Assembly: GCF_900176165.1 (NCBI RefSeq)
Contig: NZ_FWWU01000011.1
Location: 8,001 to 72,000, forward strand
From: Deinococcus hopiensis KR-140
Lineage (GTDB): Bacteria; Deinococcota; Deinococci; Deinococcales; Deinococcaceae
DNA: 64,000 bases
Direction of reading: 5' to 3'
A program made the position numbers and the translations under genes. Within the stretch, counting starts at the first letter, position 1; each line of letters starts with the position of its first letter. Under the pieces are notes generated by a model that was not told the DNA's origin, did no database searches, and saw nothing but the letters and a program-made list of their open reading frames with translations. Positions 1 to 8,523 of this stretch are shown in pieces.

Positions 1-1150
1 GGCCGCTGGCACTCTTGGCCTGGTACCCGCCCGCCATAAGCTCGTCGTACCGCTTCACTGCGGCCATCACAGCCTCAAGGCCAAACTCCGACGCGTACTT
101 CAGTGCCGCTCCCTGGGTGATGCGCCTGCTGGTAAGCGCGGCGACCGCTTCTGGGCGCGCGGGAGGCCGGGTGGACTGGGCAAAGACGTACTGGATATCC
201 TGGCCCTTGCCCCGCCCGATGTAATTCACGTCGGCGAGAAAGCCGCAGTCAAGCAGCTGTTGGTGCGCCGTTTGCAGGGCACGGCGGATGGTGTCAGGGC
301 GACCGTTGATGCCCAGACGCTCGGCCCAGGGGAGCAGGGCGGTCTGATAGAGCATCTGGGGCGGACGGTCCACCGGGTGCTTCTCGTCCTCAAGTTTGCG
401 GTACAGGGTGCGGGTGAGGGGCTGGCTGAGGCCCCGCAGGATATTGAGGTCAACCGGGCGGATATACCCCAGCCTGATGCTGCGCGCCAGATCAGGGTCG
501 AGCGTCACCTGTAGGAGGGCGTCGGCATTCACCGCCTCGTCTCCAAAGGCCGACGGGAATTTCCGTCTCTCAATCACCTTCCAGTTCTGAACGAGACTGG
601 TGCTCAGCGACTGGTACGTCTCTTCCTTCCGGTCATACCAACTGTCTGTGATGGTAAAAGTGCTGTTTCGCAACCGCGTCAGGCTGGGTTTAATCACCGC
701 GTAGCTGTGCCCCCCGATGGGCAGGGCGGCGTACATGAGCAGTTGATAGGCTGTGACGCGAAATGTGTTGTCCTGCGGCAGTCCGGCACCGACATAGGCG
801 TTGGTGAGGCCGAAGAGGATGTCGTTGTCGATGCCGTGGGGCACGACGTCATTGGCGCTGGAGACGCAACTCACCCGGATGGTGATGCCGAAGTGGTCTG
901 AGGACGACCAGGAGCGTTCCCAGTAGGTCATCGTCTCAGGCACGCGCGAGGCGGCCAGCACCAGGGAAAGCCGGTTCAGATTCCGCTCCTCACTCCCTGA
1001 GAGGGTGAGCTCCTGGCTAACCGACTGGGTAGAAGCGGCTTTGCGAGGCACACTCCATGTTACTGGGTGCGGCCACCTTTCGTCTCCGGACTGCTCCTGA
1101 TGTTGATCAACAGCCTCCCCTTTACTGATAAAAAGATTGTTTAAAAACAT
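1..1150 (-). CDS. repA: Plasmid replication initiator RepA (Deinococcus type), C-terminus cut by window edge
   Basis: The reverse strand is open from the ATG at 1150 to the window edge (383 codons, no stop). Stretches such as LPIGGHSYAVIKPSLTRL and RKLEDEKHPVDRPPQMLY resemble replication initiators of Deinococcus plasmids, which bind iterons and open the origin. The gene reads away from the iteron array just upstream (1213-1489), the usual repA/oriV layout. No clear Shine-Dalgarno precedes the ATG, so a later start is possible. A 7-bp inverted repeat (TGATGAT/ATCATCA) touches the start codon and could be an autoregulatory operator. Family assignment is from recognition only; it was not searched. 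Confidence 0.8.
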   Translation of the reverse strand, partial: MFLNNLFISKGEAVDQHQEQSGDERWPHPVTWSVPRKAASTQSVSQELTLSGSEERNLNRLSLVLAASRVPETMTYWERSWSSSDHFGITIRVSCVSSANDVVPHGIDNDILFGLTNAYVGAGLPQDNTFRVTAYQLLMYAALPIGGHSYAVIKPSLTRLRNSTFTITDSWYDRKEETYQSLSTSLVQNWKVIERRKFPSAFGDEAVNADALLQVTLDPDLARSIRLGYIRPVDLNILRGLSQPLTRTLYRKLEDEKHPVDRPPQMLYQTALLPWAERLGINGRPDTIRRALQTAHQQLLDCGFLADVNYIGRGKGQDIQYVFAQSTRPPARPEAVAALTSRRITQGAALKYASEFGLEAVMAAVKRYDELMAGGYQAKSASG

Positions 1151-1166
1151 TGATGATCAATCATCA
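1151..1166. promoter_or_regulatory. Inverted repeat at repA start, possible operator
   Basis: TGATGAT and ATCATCA are 7-bp arms separated by 2 nt, directly upstream of the repA ATG. A 12-bp perfect palindrome TGTTGATCAACA lies inside the first codons (1101-1112). RepA proteins of iteron plasmids often repress themselves through inverted half-iterons, but this repeat does not resemble the iteron core, so the role is inferred. Confidence 0.35.
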
Positions 1167-1212
1167 AGGAGCAGGTAAAAAGGCCGTCCTGGCCGCTCTC
1201 CAGCGTCCGAAT

Positions 1213-1489
1213 TCCACAAGTCCGCAATAGCAACTCCACAAGTCCGCAATACTTTTTGACCTCAAACTCCACAAGTCCGCAAGAGGAGGCCGTTCAAATT
1301 CCACAAGTCCGCAATACCAATTCCACAAGTCCGCAATAGGGGAGAGTCCGCAATTCCACCACTCCGCAATAGGTCCCTGGACCAATTCCACAAGTCCGCA
1401 GTACGAAGAAGTGTCTGAACTCCACAAGTCCGCAATACCAATTCCACAAGTCCGCAATACGTTTCTGCTTGAATTCCACAAGTCCGCAA
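1213..1489. repeat. Iteron array, putative plasmid replication origin (oriV)
   Basis: Ten copies of the 15-mer TCCACAAGTCCGCAA begin at 1213, 1235, 1268, 1300, 1322, 1355, 1387, 1421, 1443 and 1475. Eight are exact; the copy at 1355 has CACC for CAAG and the copy at 1387 ends GCAG. Start-to-start spacing is 22, 33, 32, 22, 33, 32, 34, 22 and 32 bp, close to two or three helical turns, so all copies lie on the same DNA face. A partial copy GTCCGCAA sits at 1346-1353. The array lies directly upstream of repA and is most simply read as the RepA-binding origin. Confidence 0.88.
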
Positions 1490-1599
1490 GTCGTGCGCCC
1501 AGCAGGAGGCCTTGCCGGGGGCAGCGGCGGCAGCCCGCACGCAGGTTGTCGCACCACTTCGGCTCAGGCGGCCAGTCCAGCGCTGGGGCGCTCCAGCGG

Positions 1600-1866
1600 A
1601 TGAGCAACAAAGGACAGTGTTGGGATTACGCCGTGCAGGGGAGGTTTTTCTCGACCCTAAAGTCCGAACCCGGTCCGCGCCAGGCACGCGGTACCCGGGC
1701 CCACACCCGCAGTGAGGTGTTCGAGTGGATGGGGTTTGGCGGCGGACAACGTCCTCACGCGTCGCCCTGCTCCTGTTCCTCAAAGGCCACCGGGGAGCGG
1801 GCCTCCCTTGCTGAACTGCGTCTCCTGTACACCCGTGCAACTCCATCTGCCCCGTGGCGGATTTAG
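1600..1866 (+). pseudogene. IS3-family transposase C-terminal remnant
   Basis: The frame starting MSNKGQCWDYAV, then RFFSTLKSE and VFEWM, matches the end of IS3 OrfB proteins (consensus around the DDE glutamate: NCWDNAVAERFFSTLK, then VFEWIE and YNRQRPHSALGYLSP). The invariant Glu of AERFF reads Gly here and the downstream part is scrambled, so it is inactive. No upstream DDE domain or inverted repeats were found. It sits between the iterons and the GlxA-type regulator. Confidence 0.55.
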
Positions 1867-2158
1867 GGAGGCAACGGGAAGCTGGTGAAGGAGCAGTCGG
1901 TGAACCGGGGGCGCCCGCCTGTGGCGGTGTGAAGCGGGCCGCAAGACGCACTTGACATCTCTCATTTCATGCCGGCTGAGGCGGCTCTTCCTGCGAATGG
2001 TGGAGTGGCCGGATACAGCCGACTTCTGGCCAGATGCCTCCCTTCCAGGGAGGTGGGAGGTGCCCTAGCATGGGGTTCGGGTCCAAAGCTGCTGGACTCG
2101 CGGCCTGCCAGTTGGCGTGGCCGGTTCTGTTCCCTGTTGCCGGGAGGAGGTGTTCGCC
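1867..2158. other. Intergenic region without recognised gene
   Basis: About 290 bp between the IS3 remnant and the GlxA-type gene. A TTGACA hexamer near 1950 could be a -35 box, but no convincing -10 follows at 16-18 bp. Reading frames here look like shadows. Confidence 0.4.
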
Positions 2159-3106
2159 GTGCGCCGCGTGCTGGTCCTGCTTCTTCCCGACGTTCACCTG
2201 CTGGACCTCTCCGGTCCCGCGCAGGTGTTTCACAGCGCCGCCGAGCAAGGGGCGCAATACGCCTTGACCTTCTGTGCCGCCCAGCCTCAGGTTCGCAGCG
2301 CCCAGGGCCTGACGCTGAGTGACCTCGCGCCGCTGCCCCAGGTCCAGCCGGGTGACCTGATCCTGGTGCCCGGCGTGCAGATCGGAGCCGTGAACCACCT
2401 GCCCACGCTGCTCGACTCGGGGACCCGGGACTGGTTGCAGGCCAGCGCGGGGCACGGCGTGGAGGTGGCCGCCGTCTGCGCCGGAGCCCTCGCGCTCGGA
2501 GAGGCTCAACTGCTCGTCGGACGCCGCTGCACCACCCACTGGTCCCTGACCGGCCTGCTGCAAAAGCGTCATCCCAGTGCCCGGGTGCTGGACAACGTGC
2601 TGTTTGTACAGGACCGGGGCGTAACGACGAGCGCGGGGATCGCGTCCGGCATCGACCTGGCGCTGTCGCTCGTCGAAGCGGAGCACGGGCCACTCCTAAC
2701 CGCCAGGGTGGCGCGCGACCTGGTGGTGTACCTGCGCCGCAGCGGCGAGCACGCCCAGGCTTCCATCTACCTCGAATACCGCACCCACTTGCACGCTGGG
2801 GTCCACCGGGTGCAGGACTGGCTGGTCGCGCATCCTGCGCAACGGACCTCCCTCACAGACCTCGCCCGTGTGGCTGGAATGAGCGCACGGCACCTGGCGC
2901 GCAGCTTCAAGTCGGCTACAGGGCTGACGGTGCTCGACTACCAGCAGCGCCTTCGCCTCGAACTCGCGCGTGACTTGTTGCAAGACCCCCGCCTCACCCT
3001 CGACGCCGTGGCGGACCGCAGTGGCTTCGGGGACGCCCGGGCGCTGCGGCGGGTGTGGCGGAAACACTTTGGCGCTCCACCCTCTAAACATCGCTCCCAG
3101 GCCTGA
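2159..3106 (+). CDS. GlxA-family transcriptional regulator (DJ-1/PfpI domain plus AraC-type HTH)
   Basis: A 315-residue protein. The N-terminal half (about 1-185) is a DJ-1/PfpI-like class I amidotransferase fold; the nucleophile-elbow region reads AAVCAGALALGEA. The C-terminal third is an AraC/XylS double helix-turn-helix (SLTDLARVAGMSARHLARSF, then a second motif near LTLDAVADRSGFGDARALRR). Such proteins are regulators, not proteases. The GTG start at 2159 is chosen because GGGAGGAGG lies about 8 nt upstream; a longer frame from 2117 has no such site. The next gene, an isochorismatase-like hydrolase, starts 65 bp downstream and is a likely target or operon partner. Confidence 0.85.
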   Translation: MRRVLVLLLPDVHLLDLSGPAQVFHSAAEQGAQYALTFCAAQPQVRSAQGLTLSDLAPLPQVQPGDLILVPGVQIGAVNHLPTLLDSGTRDWLQASAGHGVEVAAVCAGALALGEAQLLVGRRCTTHWSLTGLLQKRHPSARVLDNVLFVQDRGVTTSAGIASGIDLALSLVEAEHGPLLTARVARDLVVYLRRSGEHAQASIYLEYRTHLHAGVHRVQDWLVAHPAQRTSLTDLARVAGMSARHLARSFKSATGLTVLDYQQRLRLELARDLLQDPRLTLDAVADRSGFGDARALRRVWRKHFGAPPSKHRSQA

Positions 3107-3171
3107 ACCGTTCTCCTCTGTCCACGTGCTTCTGAGGTGCGGTGGACAGCCCGTGCCCCGAAAGGAACACC

Positions 3172-3744
3172 GTGCTCACCATTGATCCTCAAACCGCTCT
3201 GGTCCTCATCGACGTGCAGCAGGGCTTCGACGCCCCCTCGTGGGGCATGCGCAACAACCCACACGCGGAGGAGCGCATCGCTGAACTGTTGGAGGCGTGG
3301 CGGCAGAGTAGACGGCCCATCTGGCACGTCCAGCACATTTCCCGCGAACCGAACTCGCCACTGAGGCCCGGTCAGGACGGCGTGCGGTTCAAGCCCCTGG
3401 CCGAGCCTCGTCCGGGTGAAACCGTGATCCAGAAGCACGTGAACAGCGCCTTTATCGGGACCGATCTGAAAGAGCAACTTCGTGCTGCAGGCGTGACCAG
3501 CGTGGTGATCACGGGCCTGACCACCGATCACTGCGTGTCCACCACCACCCGCATGGCGGGCAACCTGGGCTTTCGGGTGCTGCTGCCGGAAGACGCGACG
3601 GCGACCTTCGGCCGTACCGGGCCAGACGGGCGGCACTTCTGGGCGCACGAGATTCACGGTGTGCACCTCGCCAGCCTGAACGGGGAATTTGCCACCGTAA
3701 CGGACACGGCGTCGGTCCTTGCCGCGTTGGGCCCCGGTCTGTGA
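3172..3744 (+). CDS. Isochorismatase-like cysteine hydrolase
   Basis: A 190-residue protein of the isochorismatase-like superfamily. The catalytic triad is visible: Asp in VLIDVQQGFD near residue 14, Lys in VIQKHVNSAF near residue 87, and the nucleophilic Cys in TTDHCVSTTTR near residue 120. Members hydrolyse amides (nicotinamidase, carbamoylsarcosine-type) or enol ethers; the substrate cannot be told from sequence. The GTG start at 3172 follows an AAAGGA ribosome site and is preferred over an ATG ten codons upstream. It shares strand and direction with the GlxA-type regulator. Confidence 0.88.
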   Translation: MLTIDPQTALVLIDVQQGFDAPSWGMRNNPHAEERIAELLEAWRQSRRPIWHVQHISREPNSPLRPGQDGVRFKPLAEPRPGETVIQKHVNSAFIGTDLKEQLRAAGVTSVVITGLTTDHCVSTTTRMAGNLGFRVLLPEDATATFGRTGPDGRHFWAHEIHGVHLASLNGEFATVTDTASVLAALGPGL

Positions 3745-4260
3745 GCTCCCACCCCGGGCGAGGCCGCGTTCGCACGCCGCTCCTGCACGGGCTGCTGGCG
3801 CGGCGTCCCTACTTCAGGACACCCCCGGAGCAGCTCTGGCCCGGAGCTGCGCGGCGAACCAGGAGCGATGGGCACTTCGCCCCGGTACGGGACGCCCAGA
3901 CCGTCGTCCTCTCCAGGCACGGCGACACCGAGAACTACGGTGACCTCGCCCCTGGCCTTTAACCCGGAGGCCCTGCGCACCGCCCTGACCGAGCGGCTTG
4001 CCCTGGGGGATCTGGAACGCGTTGACGTTCTGCCAGGGCGTAGCCTGCTCCCTGTGAAAAGTGAGCTCGGAACCGGTTTGGCCGTTGTTGAACATTTTGC
4101 GCCGATGCCGGGGCCAACCGGGGATCTGTTTCTGATGGCCACTTCCTCGCCCTGCTGGACGCCGCGAGGCGCTGGCAGCTCGATCCCTTCGGAACTGTGA
4201 ATCTCGGCGCGGCCAGTGGTCAGGAGATGGGGGCAAGGCGGACGCAACATCTACCTCGGC
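3745..4260 (+). pseudogene. Unrecognised gene broken by frameshifts
   Basis: Three consecutive forward frames carry coding-like sequence: RDAQTVVLSRHGDTENYGDL to about 3960, then ALTERLALGDLERVDVLPGR to GPTGDLFL near 4130, then HFLALLDAARRWQLDPFGTV to about 4215. Joining them needs single-base changes near 3960 and 4135. I do not recognise the family. It follows the hydrolase directly, so it may once have been its operon partner. Confidence 0.45.
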
Positions 4261-4446
4261 ACGGTCGGCAGGCCGCTTCTTGGGGGCCGCCCCGCGCACG
4301 CCGGGGGGAATGAGGCCCACCTGCTGCCACCGAGGTAGCGCGGCAGGTGGACCCCATTCCGGGCGTGGTACGTCCCATCACATGGAGCCGGGCCGCTCCC
4401 CAGTCCAAACGCGACCCGCACAGGCCAGTGTTGAAGGTCTCCCCGG

Positions 4447-5364
4447 TCAGGAGGAACGGGTCAGGCGGCTCAACCCCGCGCAGGCCACCACCAACAAGGC
4501 GGCGAGCAGGGTGCGCCCGTCGAGCGCCTCGCCGAGAAGCAGGGCGGACCATCCCACCGTCAGGACCGGCTGGACCAGTTGCACCTGTCCGGCCTGCGCC
4601 ACCCCGCCGAGTGCCAGGCCGCGGTACCATGCGAAAAATCCCAGAAACATGCTCACCACCGACACGTACCCAAAGGCCAGCCAAGCTGTACCTGAAGGCA
4701 GGTGGGTCGGCCATGAGGCGAGCAGGGTGATGGGCAGTGAGGCCGGCAGGGAGAACACCAGCGCCCAGCTCACCACGCGCCAGCCGTCCAGCTCCTGGGC
4801 CAGCCGTCCGCCCTCGGCATAGCCCACAGCGGCCAGCAGCACCGCCAGCAGCATGAGCGCGTCACCGCTCTCCAGATGCCCAGCCCCCGTTGTCGCCGCG
4901 AAGGCCACGACCGCCGCCACGCCCAGAGCAGAAACCAGCCAGAACGCGGGACGGGGGCGCTCACGGGTGAGCAGTACGGCGGCCACCGCGGTCGCGGCGG
5001 GAAGCAGGCCCACCACGACTGCGCCGTGCGAGGACGGCACTGTTCGCAGGGCGAGCGACGTCAGGACCGGGAACCCGAACACCACGCCCAGTGCCACCAG
5101 GCCCAGACCTCGCCAGTGACGGCGTTCGGGGAGGCGCTCACGCCGCACAACCAGGAGGATCACGGCCAACAGAGCGGCCACGACCGCACGTCCGAAGCCC
5201 ACGGTGTATCCCCCGAACTCAGGCACGGCGAGGCGCGTCGCAGGCAGGGTCAGGCTGAAGCACAACACGCCCAGGCCCGCCCACCACCAACCCGCTGTCT
5301 CTGCTCCTGTCTCTGCTCCGGATGTTTCTGTCTTTAGGGCTGTAACGCTACTGGTGTTCTTCAC
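4447..5364 (-). CDS. DMT-superfamily (EamA/RhaT-type) membrane transporter
   Basis: A 305-residue, highly hydrophobic protein with about ten predicted transmembrane segments and two EamA-like halves, typical of drug/metabolite exporters. It is divergent from a MocR-type regulator whose start lies 16 bp away, a common transporter/regulator pairing. The GTG start at 5364 is supported by TATCAT ending 5 nt upstream, a leaderless-style -10 box. Substrate unknown; an amino acid or pyridoxine-related compound is suggested only by the MocR neighbour. Confidence 0.85.
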   Translation of the reverse strand: MKNTSSVTALKTETSGAETGAETAGWWWAGLGVLCFSLTLPATRLAVPEFGGYTVGFGRAVVAALLAVILLVVRRERLPERRHWRGLGLVALGVVFGFPVLTSLALRTVPSSHGAVVVGLLPAATAVAAVLLTRERPRPAFWLVSALGVAAVVAFAATTGAGHLESGDALMLLAVLLAAVGYAEGGRLAQELDGWRVVSWALVFSLPASLPITLLASWPTHLPSGTAWLAFGYVSVVSMFLGFFAWYRGLALGGVAQAGQVQLVQPVLTVGWSALLLGEALDGRTLLAALLVVACAGLSRLTRSS

Positions 5365-5368
5365 GTTC

Positions 5369-5375
5369 TATGATA
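5369..5375. promoter_or_regulatory. Shared divergent leaderless -10 box (MocR gene and DMT transporter)
   Basis: The heptamer TATGATA reads TATGAT on the + strand, 6 nt before the ATG at 5381, and TATCAT on the - strand, 5 nt before the GTG at 5364. Deinococcus leaderless promoters place TANNNT about 7 nt before the start codon. Both divergent genes therefore appear to use the same seven base pairs as their -10 element, so polymerase binding would be mutually exclusive. Confidence 0.6.
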
Positions 5376-5380
5376 ACGGC

Positions 5381-6835
5381 ATGTCCAGCGGGCGTGAAGC
5401 CGTCACGGGTAGGCAAGGCCTGCTGCTCGATTTAAAAGCGTTGATTCAGCATGAATCCAAGCCGGGTGACCGACTTCCCTCCGTTCGTGAATTGACGCGC
5501 CGTTACGGGACCAGTCCCGTAACGGTCAGCGCTGTGGTGGCGCAGCTCGTGCGCGAAGGCCTGGTGACCACCCGGCCTGGGCACGGAACGTTTGTGGCAG
5601 CGCCCTCCGCCACTCCGCAACAACTCGATCTCGGGTGGCAGACGGTAACCCTCGCCGGACGTGCAGCGTTGCCTGGGCACGTTCAAGACCTGTTCCGGCC
5701 TCCACTCCCGGACGTCCTGCCCCTGGGAAACGGTTATCCCGACGAGACGCTCCAACCGCTGGAGCTGCTGGGCTCGGCCCTGAGGGACGCGGCCAAACGC
5801 CCTGGGGTCTGGTCGCGGCTGCCTGCCGAAGGGCTTGATGCCCTCCGGGCGTGGTTTGCCCGCGAACTGGGCGGAGAGTACCGGGCGTCGGACGTCCTGA
5901 TCGTGCCGGGGGCACAGGCGGGGCTGTCGACCAGTCTGCGCGCGCTGCTTCCCGCAGGTGCACCCTTGCTGGTGGAGTCCCCGACGTACTACGGCGTGCT
6001 TGCCGCTGCCCAGGCCGTTGGCGCACGGCCCGTGCCTGTGCCGGCTGATGCCGAGGGTATACGGCCCGATCTGCTCGATATGGCCTTCCGCTCCTCAGGG
6101 GCGCGGGTCTTGTACCTGCAACCCCGCTACGCCAGTCCGACAGGCGCCTCGCTGGCCCTTGGCCGGCGCGCGGCAGTGCTCGCGGCGGCAGAACGCGCTG
6201 GCGCGTTCATTATCGAGGATGACTATGCCCGCGACCTCACCCTACATGGAGAGCCGCTCCCACCCCTCGCCCTGGCGGGAGAGGGGCGCGTCGTGTACCT
6301 CCGCTCCCTCACCAAGGCGGTGGCGCCTGGGATGCGGATCGCGGCCCTGATCGCCCGGGGACCAGTCTGGACGCGGCTTCGCAACGCGCGCGCCACCGAA
6401 GATTACTTTCTTGCGGGACCGCTCCAAGAAGCGGCGCTCGGCGTTCTGACTGCGCGGAGCTGGCCGCGGCATCTGGGGAGCCTCCGAGAAACCCTGCGGG
6501 TGAGGCGAGACACGATGGTCCAGGCACTTACCCAGCATTGGCCGCAGGCCCGACTGTTCCTCGTTCCGCAAGGTGGGTACAACCTGTGGGTGCAGTTGCC
6601 AGGAGGGCTGGGGGATCTGGAGTTTGCGGAGCAGGCGGCGCGCGCCGGCGTGCAGGTCAGTGCGGGAAGTGGCTTCTTCCCGACCGAGCCCGGTGAGGCG
6701 TTCGTGCGCCTGAGCTACGCAGCGGCCAGCCCCAGCGTGATCGAAGAAGCCGTGCACCGTTTAAAGCCGCTGGTACAGGTGGAGCGGGCGGGTTCAAGGC
6801 AGCTTGGAAAGCGCCAGAACTCCAGGGAAGCTTGA
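5381..6835 (+). CDS. MocR/PdxR-type regulator (GntR wHTH fused to class I aminotransferase)
   Basis: A 484-residue protein. Residues 1-75 form a GntR winged helix (PGDRLPSVRELTRRYGTSP, then VREGLVTTRPGHGTFVA). The rest is an aspartate-aminotransferase-like PLP domain with VESPTYYGVL, IIEDDYARDL and the PLP lysine in SLTKAVAPGMRIA. MocR proteins usually act as PLP- or amine-responsive regulators without net catalysis and often control a divergent gene, here the DMT transporter. The ATG at 5381 is chosen for the adjacent TATGAT box; the frame is open further upstream into the transporter gene. Confidence 0.88.
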   Translation: MSSGREAVTGRQGLLLDLKALIQHESKPGDRLPSVRELTRRYGTSPVTVSAVVAQLVREGLVTTRPGHGTFVAAPSATPQQLDLGWQTVTLAGRAALPGHVQDLFRPPLPDVLPLGNGYPDETLQPLELLGSALRDAAKRPGVWSRLPAEGLDALRAWFARELGGEYRASDVLIVPGAQAGLSTSLRALLPAGAPLLVESPTYYGVLAAAQAVGARPVPVPADAEGIRPDLLDMAFRSSGARVLYLQPRYASPTGASLALGRRAAVLAAAERAGAFIIEDDYARDLTLHGEPLPPLALAGEGRVVYLRSLTKAVAPGMRIAALIARGPVWTRLRNARATEDYFLAGPLQEAALGVLTARSWPRHLGSLRETLRVRRDTMVQALTQHWPQARLFLVPQGGYNLWVQLPGGLGDLEFAEQAARAGVQVSAGSGFFPTEPGEAFVRLSYAAASPSVIEEAVHRLKPLVQVERAGSRQLGKRQNSREA

Positions 6836-6984
6836 TGGCCCAGACCCGTGTACAGGAGCTGCCATGGCCGTCTCCCACTGATGCGGGGGCTGAAGAAAGC
6901 GCTGGCTGAGCTGACCCCCCGGGAGCGTGGGCGGCAGGCCACGTGGCCCTGCAGTTGGGAGGTGGCCCTGCACCCCGAAGCCGG

Positions 6985-7002
6985 CTTGATTCGAAAATCA
7001 AG
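6985..7002. terminator. Small hairpin downstream of MocR gene
   Basis: CTTGATT and AATCAAG form a 7-bp stem around a CGAA tetraloop, between the converging MocR gene and the glycine-rich pseudogene. No U-run follows on either strand, so termination is only suggested. Confidence 0.3.
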
Positions 7003-7036
7003 GCGATCCCTGGGGCGCCTACTTCCCTGGCAGGTG

Positions 7037-7785
7037 CTATCCGCAGCCGCCCCCACAGCCGCCCCCGCCGTCTCCACCGCCATCTCCGCCACCGCTGCAC
7101 CCGTCTCCTCCACTCGAGAAACTGATTCCCAGCAGCGCCCAGCTGCCCGCGGTCTCGGTGGAGGTGGCGCCATCCCGGAACAGGCGCCGACGCTGGTGGA
7201 ACGCCACTCCAATGCAGATGATCACCAGCAGTGTAGGCAGCCACGCGGCGCCCGGGAACCCTGAGAACAGCGCGGCGAACCCCGCGCAGATGATCAGGCC
7301 GACCAGCCAAGTTCTGCGCTGCTTGCGCGCAGGTGTCTGAACTTGCGTGGCCGGTCCTTCGGCGTAAGCGCCAGCATGCCGGGGATCGGGCCAGAATTCC
7401 GCAGGGGCGAGGTGCCCGAACGTCACCGCGTAGCGGTCGAGCGTCTGCAGGTACAGTTCGCTGAGTTGCGCGGCATGTTCGGCGCCGTTCGCAGGTTTGT
7501 GGTGCAGGGCGCGGCCCAGCACTCCGGGAGGCGTTCCCAGTAGTCGCGGGTGTAGGTCAGGTGCAGGTGCCAGGCCGCGTCGACGCGGTGGCTGGGGCTC
7601 ACGGGGCCGGTGGAGGCCAGGACCAGGAAGCGCCGGTATTCGCGCAGGAGCAACTGAGTCTCAGGAATGGAAAGGCGCTCATCCGCGGCGAGCCGTTGCT
7701 CGAAGCCGGGCGGAAAACTGTAGTGGAGCAGCGAGGTCGTGCTGAGAACGTCCGTCTGGCTGACGCTGTGCATGCCGTGTTGCAT
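7037..7785 (-). pseudogene. Glycine-rich domain membrane protein (TIGR04222-like), single frameshift
   Basis: The upstream frame (7785 to about 7510) holds the conserved DAAWHLHLTYTRDYWERLP motif. The downstream frame (about 7515 to 7037) continues with LGRALHHKPANG, two hydrophobic segments (about 25 and 20 residues) and a Gly/Cys-rich tail ending GGGGCGGGCG. Adding one base in the CCC run near 7510 would restore one frame reading WERLPGVLGRALHH. Members are bacterial membrane proteins of unknown function. The single lesion may be real decay or a sequencing indel. Confidence 0.65.
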
Positions 7786-7979
7786 GTGGCCCTCCCCTGG
7801 AGTTGCCGGCGATGGAAGAACCCGCGGTGGGACCTCCTGCCTTTATTTCAGGACCGCCGTGTCAGCAAGGTGTCAGCCAGACGGGCCGTTGTCCTCGGGA
7901 TGGTCAGGGACCGATCTGGGCCCGGCCATAAGGCGGCGTTGATGGTGAAGTTTCTCCGTCCTGGACGCGGGCTCTGAGG

Positions 7980-8099
7980 CCTGGAGCATTGGGAAGAAAG
8001 GGGTGCGCTTCCCCTCACGGCTCCCCACTCTCCCCAATGCCCACTCAAGCGCTCTCTGGTCGGTCAAAAAGAAGTCGTCTTTTTGGCATATGCTCCAGG
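7980..8099 (+). repeat. Dispersed two-hairpin repeat, copy 1
   Basis: A 120-bp element bounded by the inverted repeat CCTGGAGCAT/ATGCTCCAGG. Inside are a long hairpin (GCATTGGG pairing with CCCAATGC, around CCCCTCACGGCTCC) and a second hairpin CAAAAAGA-AGTCG-TCTTTTTG. Related copies lie at 20838-20967, 35758-35856 (reverse) and 48507-48630. The rest of 7786-8523 holds no well supported gene; one weak reverse frame beginning TTG at 8439 (hydrophobic start, about 60 residues) is not recognised. Confidence 0.75.
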
Positions 8100-8509
8100 T
8101 GAAACGCCGAGACGGGCAGCTGAATAAAGGACGCCGCGTCAATTCACTTCTGAGGCGCCCAGCACGTCTTGCTGGCAACCGGGCCGGCTCCCGCCTATGC
8201 CCGTCAACATGCCGCCAACCTTCAGAACGTCTCTGGGAGCGCGTTCGGACGGCGCAGCGCCTCGCCTCCGGATGAAGATCGGCAAGGCGGAATTGCACGA
8301 GGCCGGACCCACCCACAAGCACCTGAAGATCAAGCCTGGGAAGGACAAACTCGGTGTGCAGGCAGACGGGTAACTCGCGGTAAACCAGCAGGCAACCACC
8401 GAGGACGGCCAGACTCACCCAGGTCAGTGCTGGCGTCAAGATCTCCCACGAAGAAGAGGGGAGCCACGTCCGGTTGCGGCCGTTCCTGTTCTAGCGGGCA
8501 CGGCGAAAT

Positions 8510-8515
8510 TATGAT
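8510..8515 (+). promoter_or_regulatory. Leaderless-type -10 box of the GlcG/HbpS-like gene
   Basis: TATGAT ends 8 nt before the ATG at 8524 and no ribosome-binding site lies between, matching the TANNNT arrangement of leaderless Deinococcus genes. The -35 region is weak. Confidence 0.5.
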
Positions 8516-8523
8516 GTAGGCAC

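Noticed and set aside
1213..1489. Possible CRISPR array
   Set aside because: Repeats are only 15 bp with 7- or about 18-bp gaps that are not spacers of uniform length, no cas genes are nearby, and repA adjoins; iterons explain it.
1164..1951. Reverse-strand frames with a repeated peptide such as ADLWNWYCGLVEF
   Set aside because: The peptide repeats come entirely from translating the iterons; spacing and several open frames at once show the signal is in DNA, not protein.
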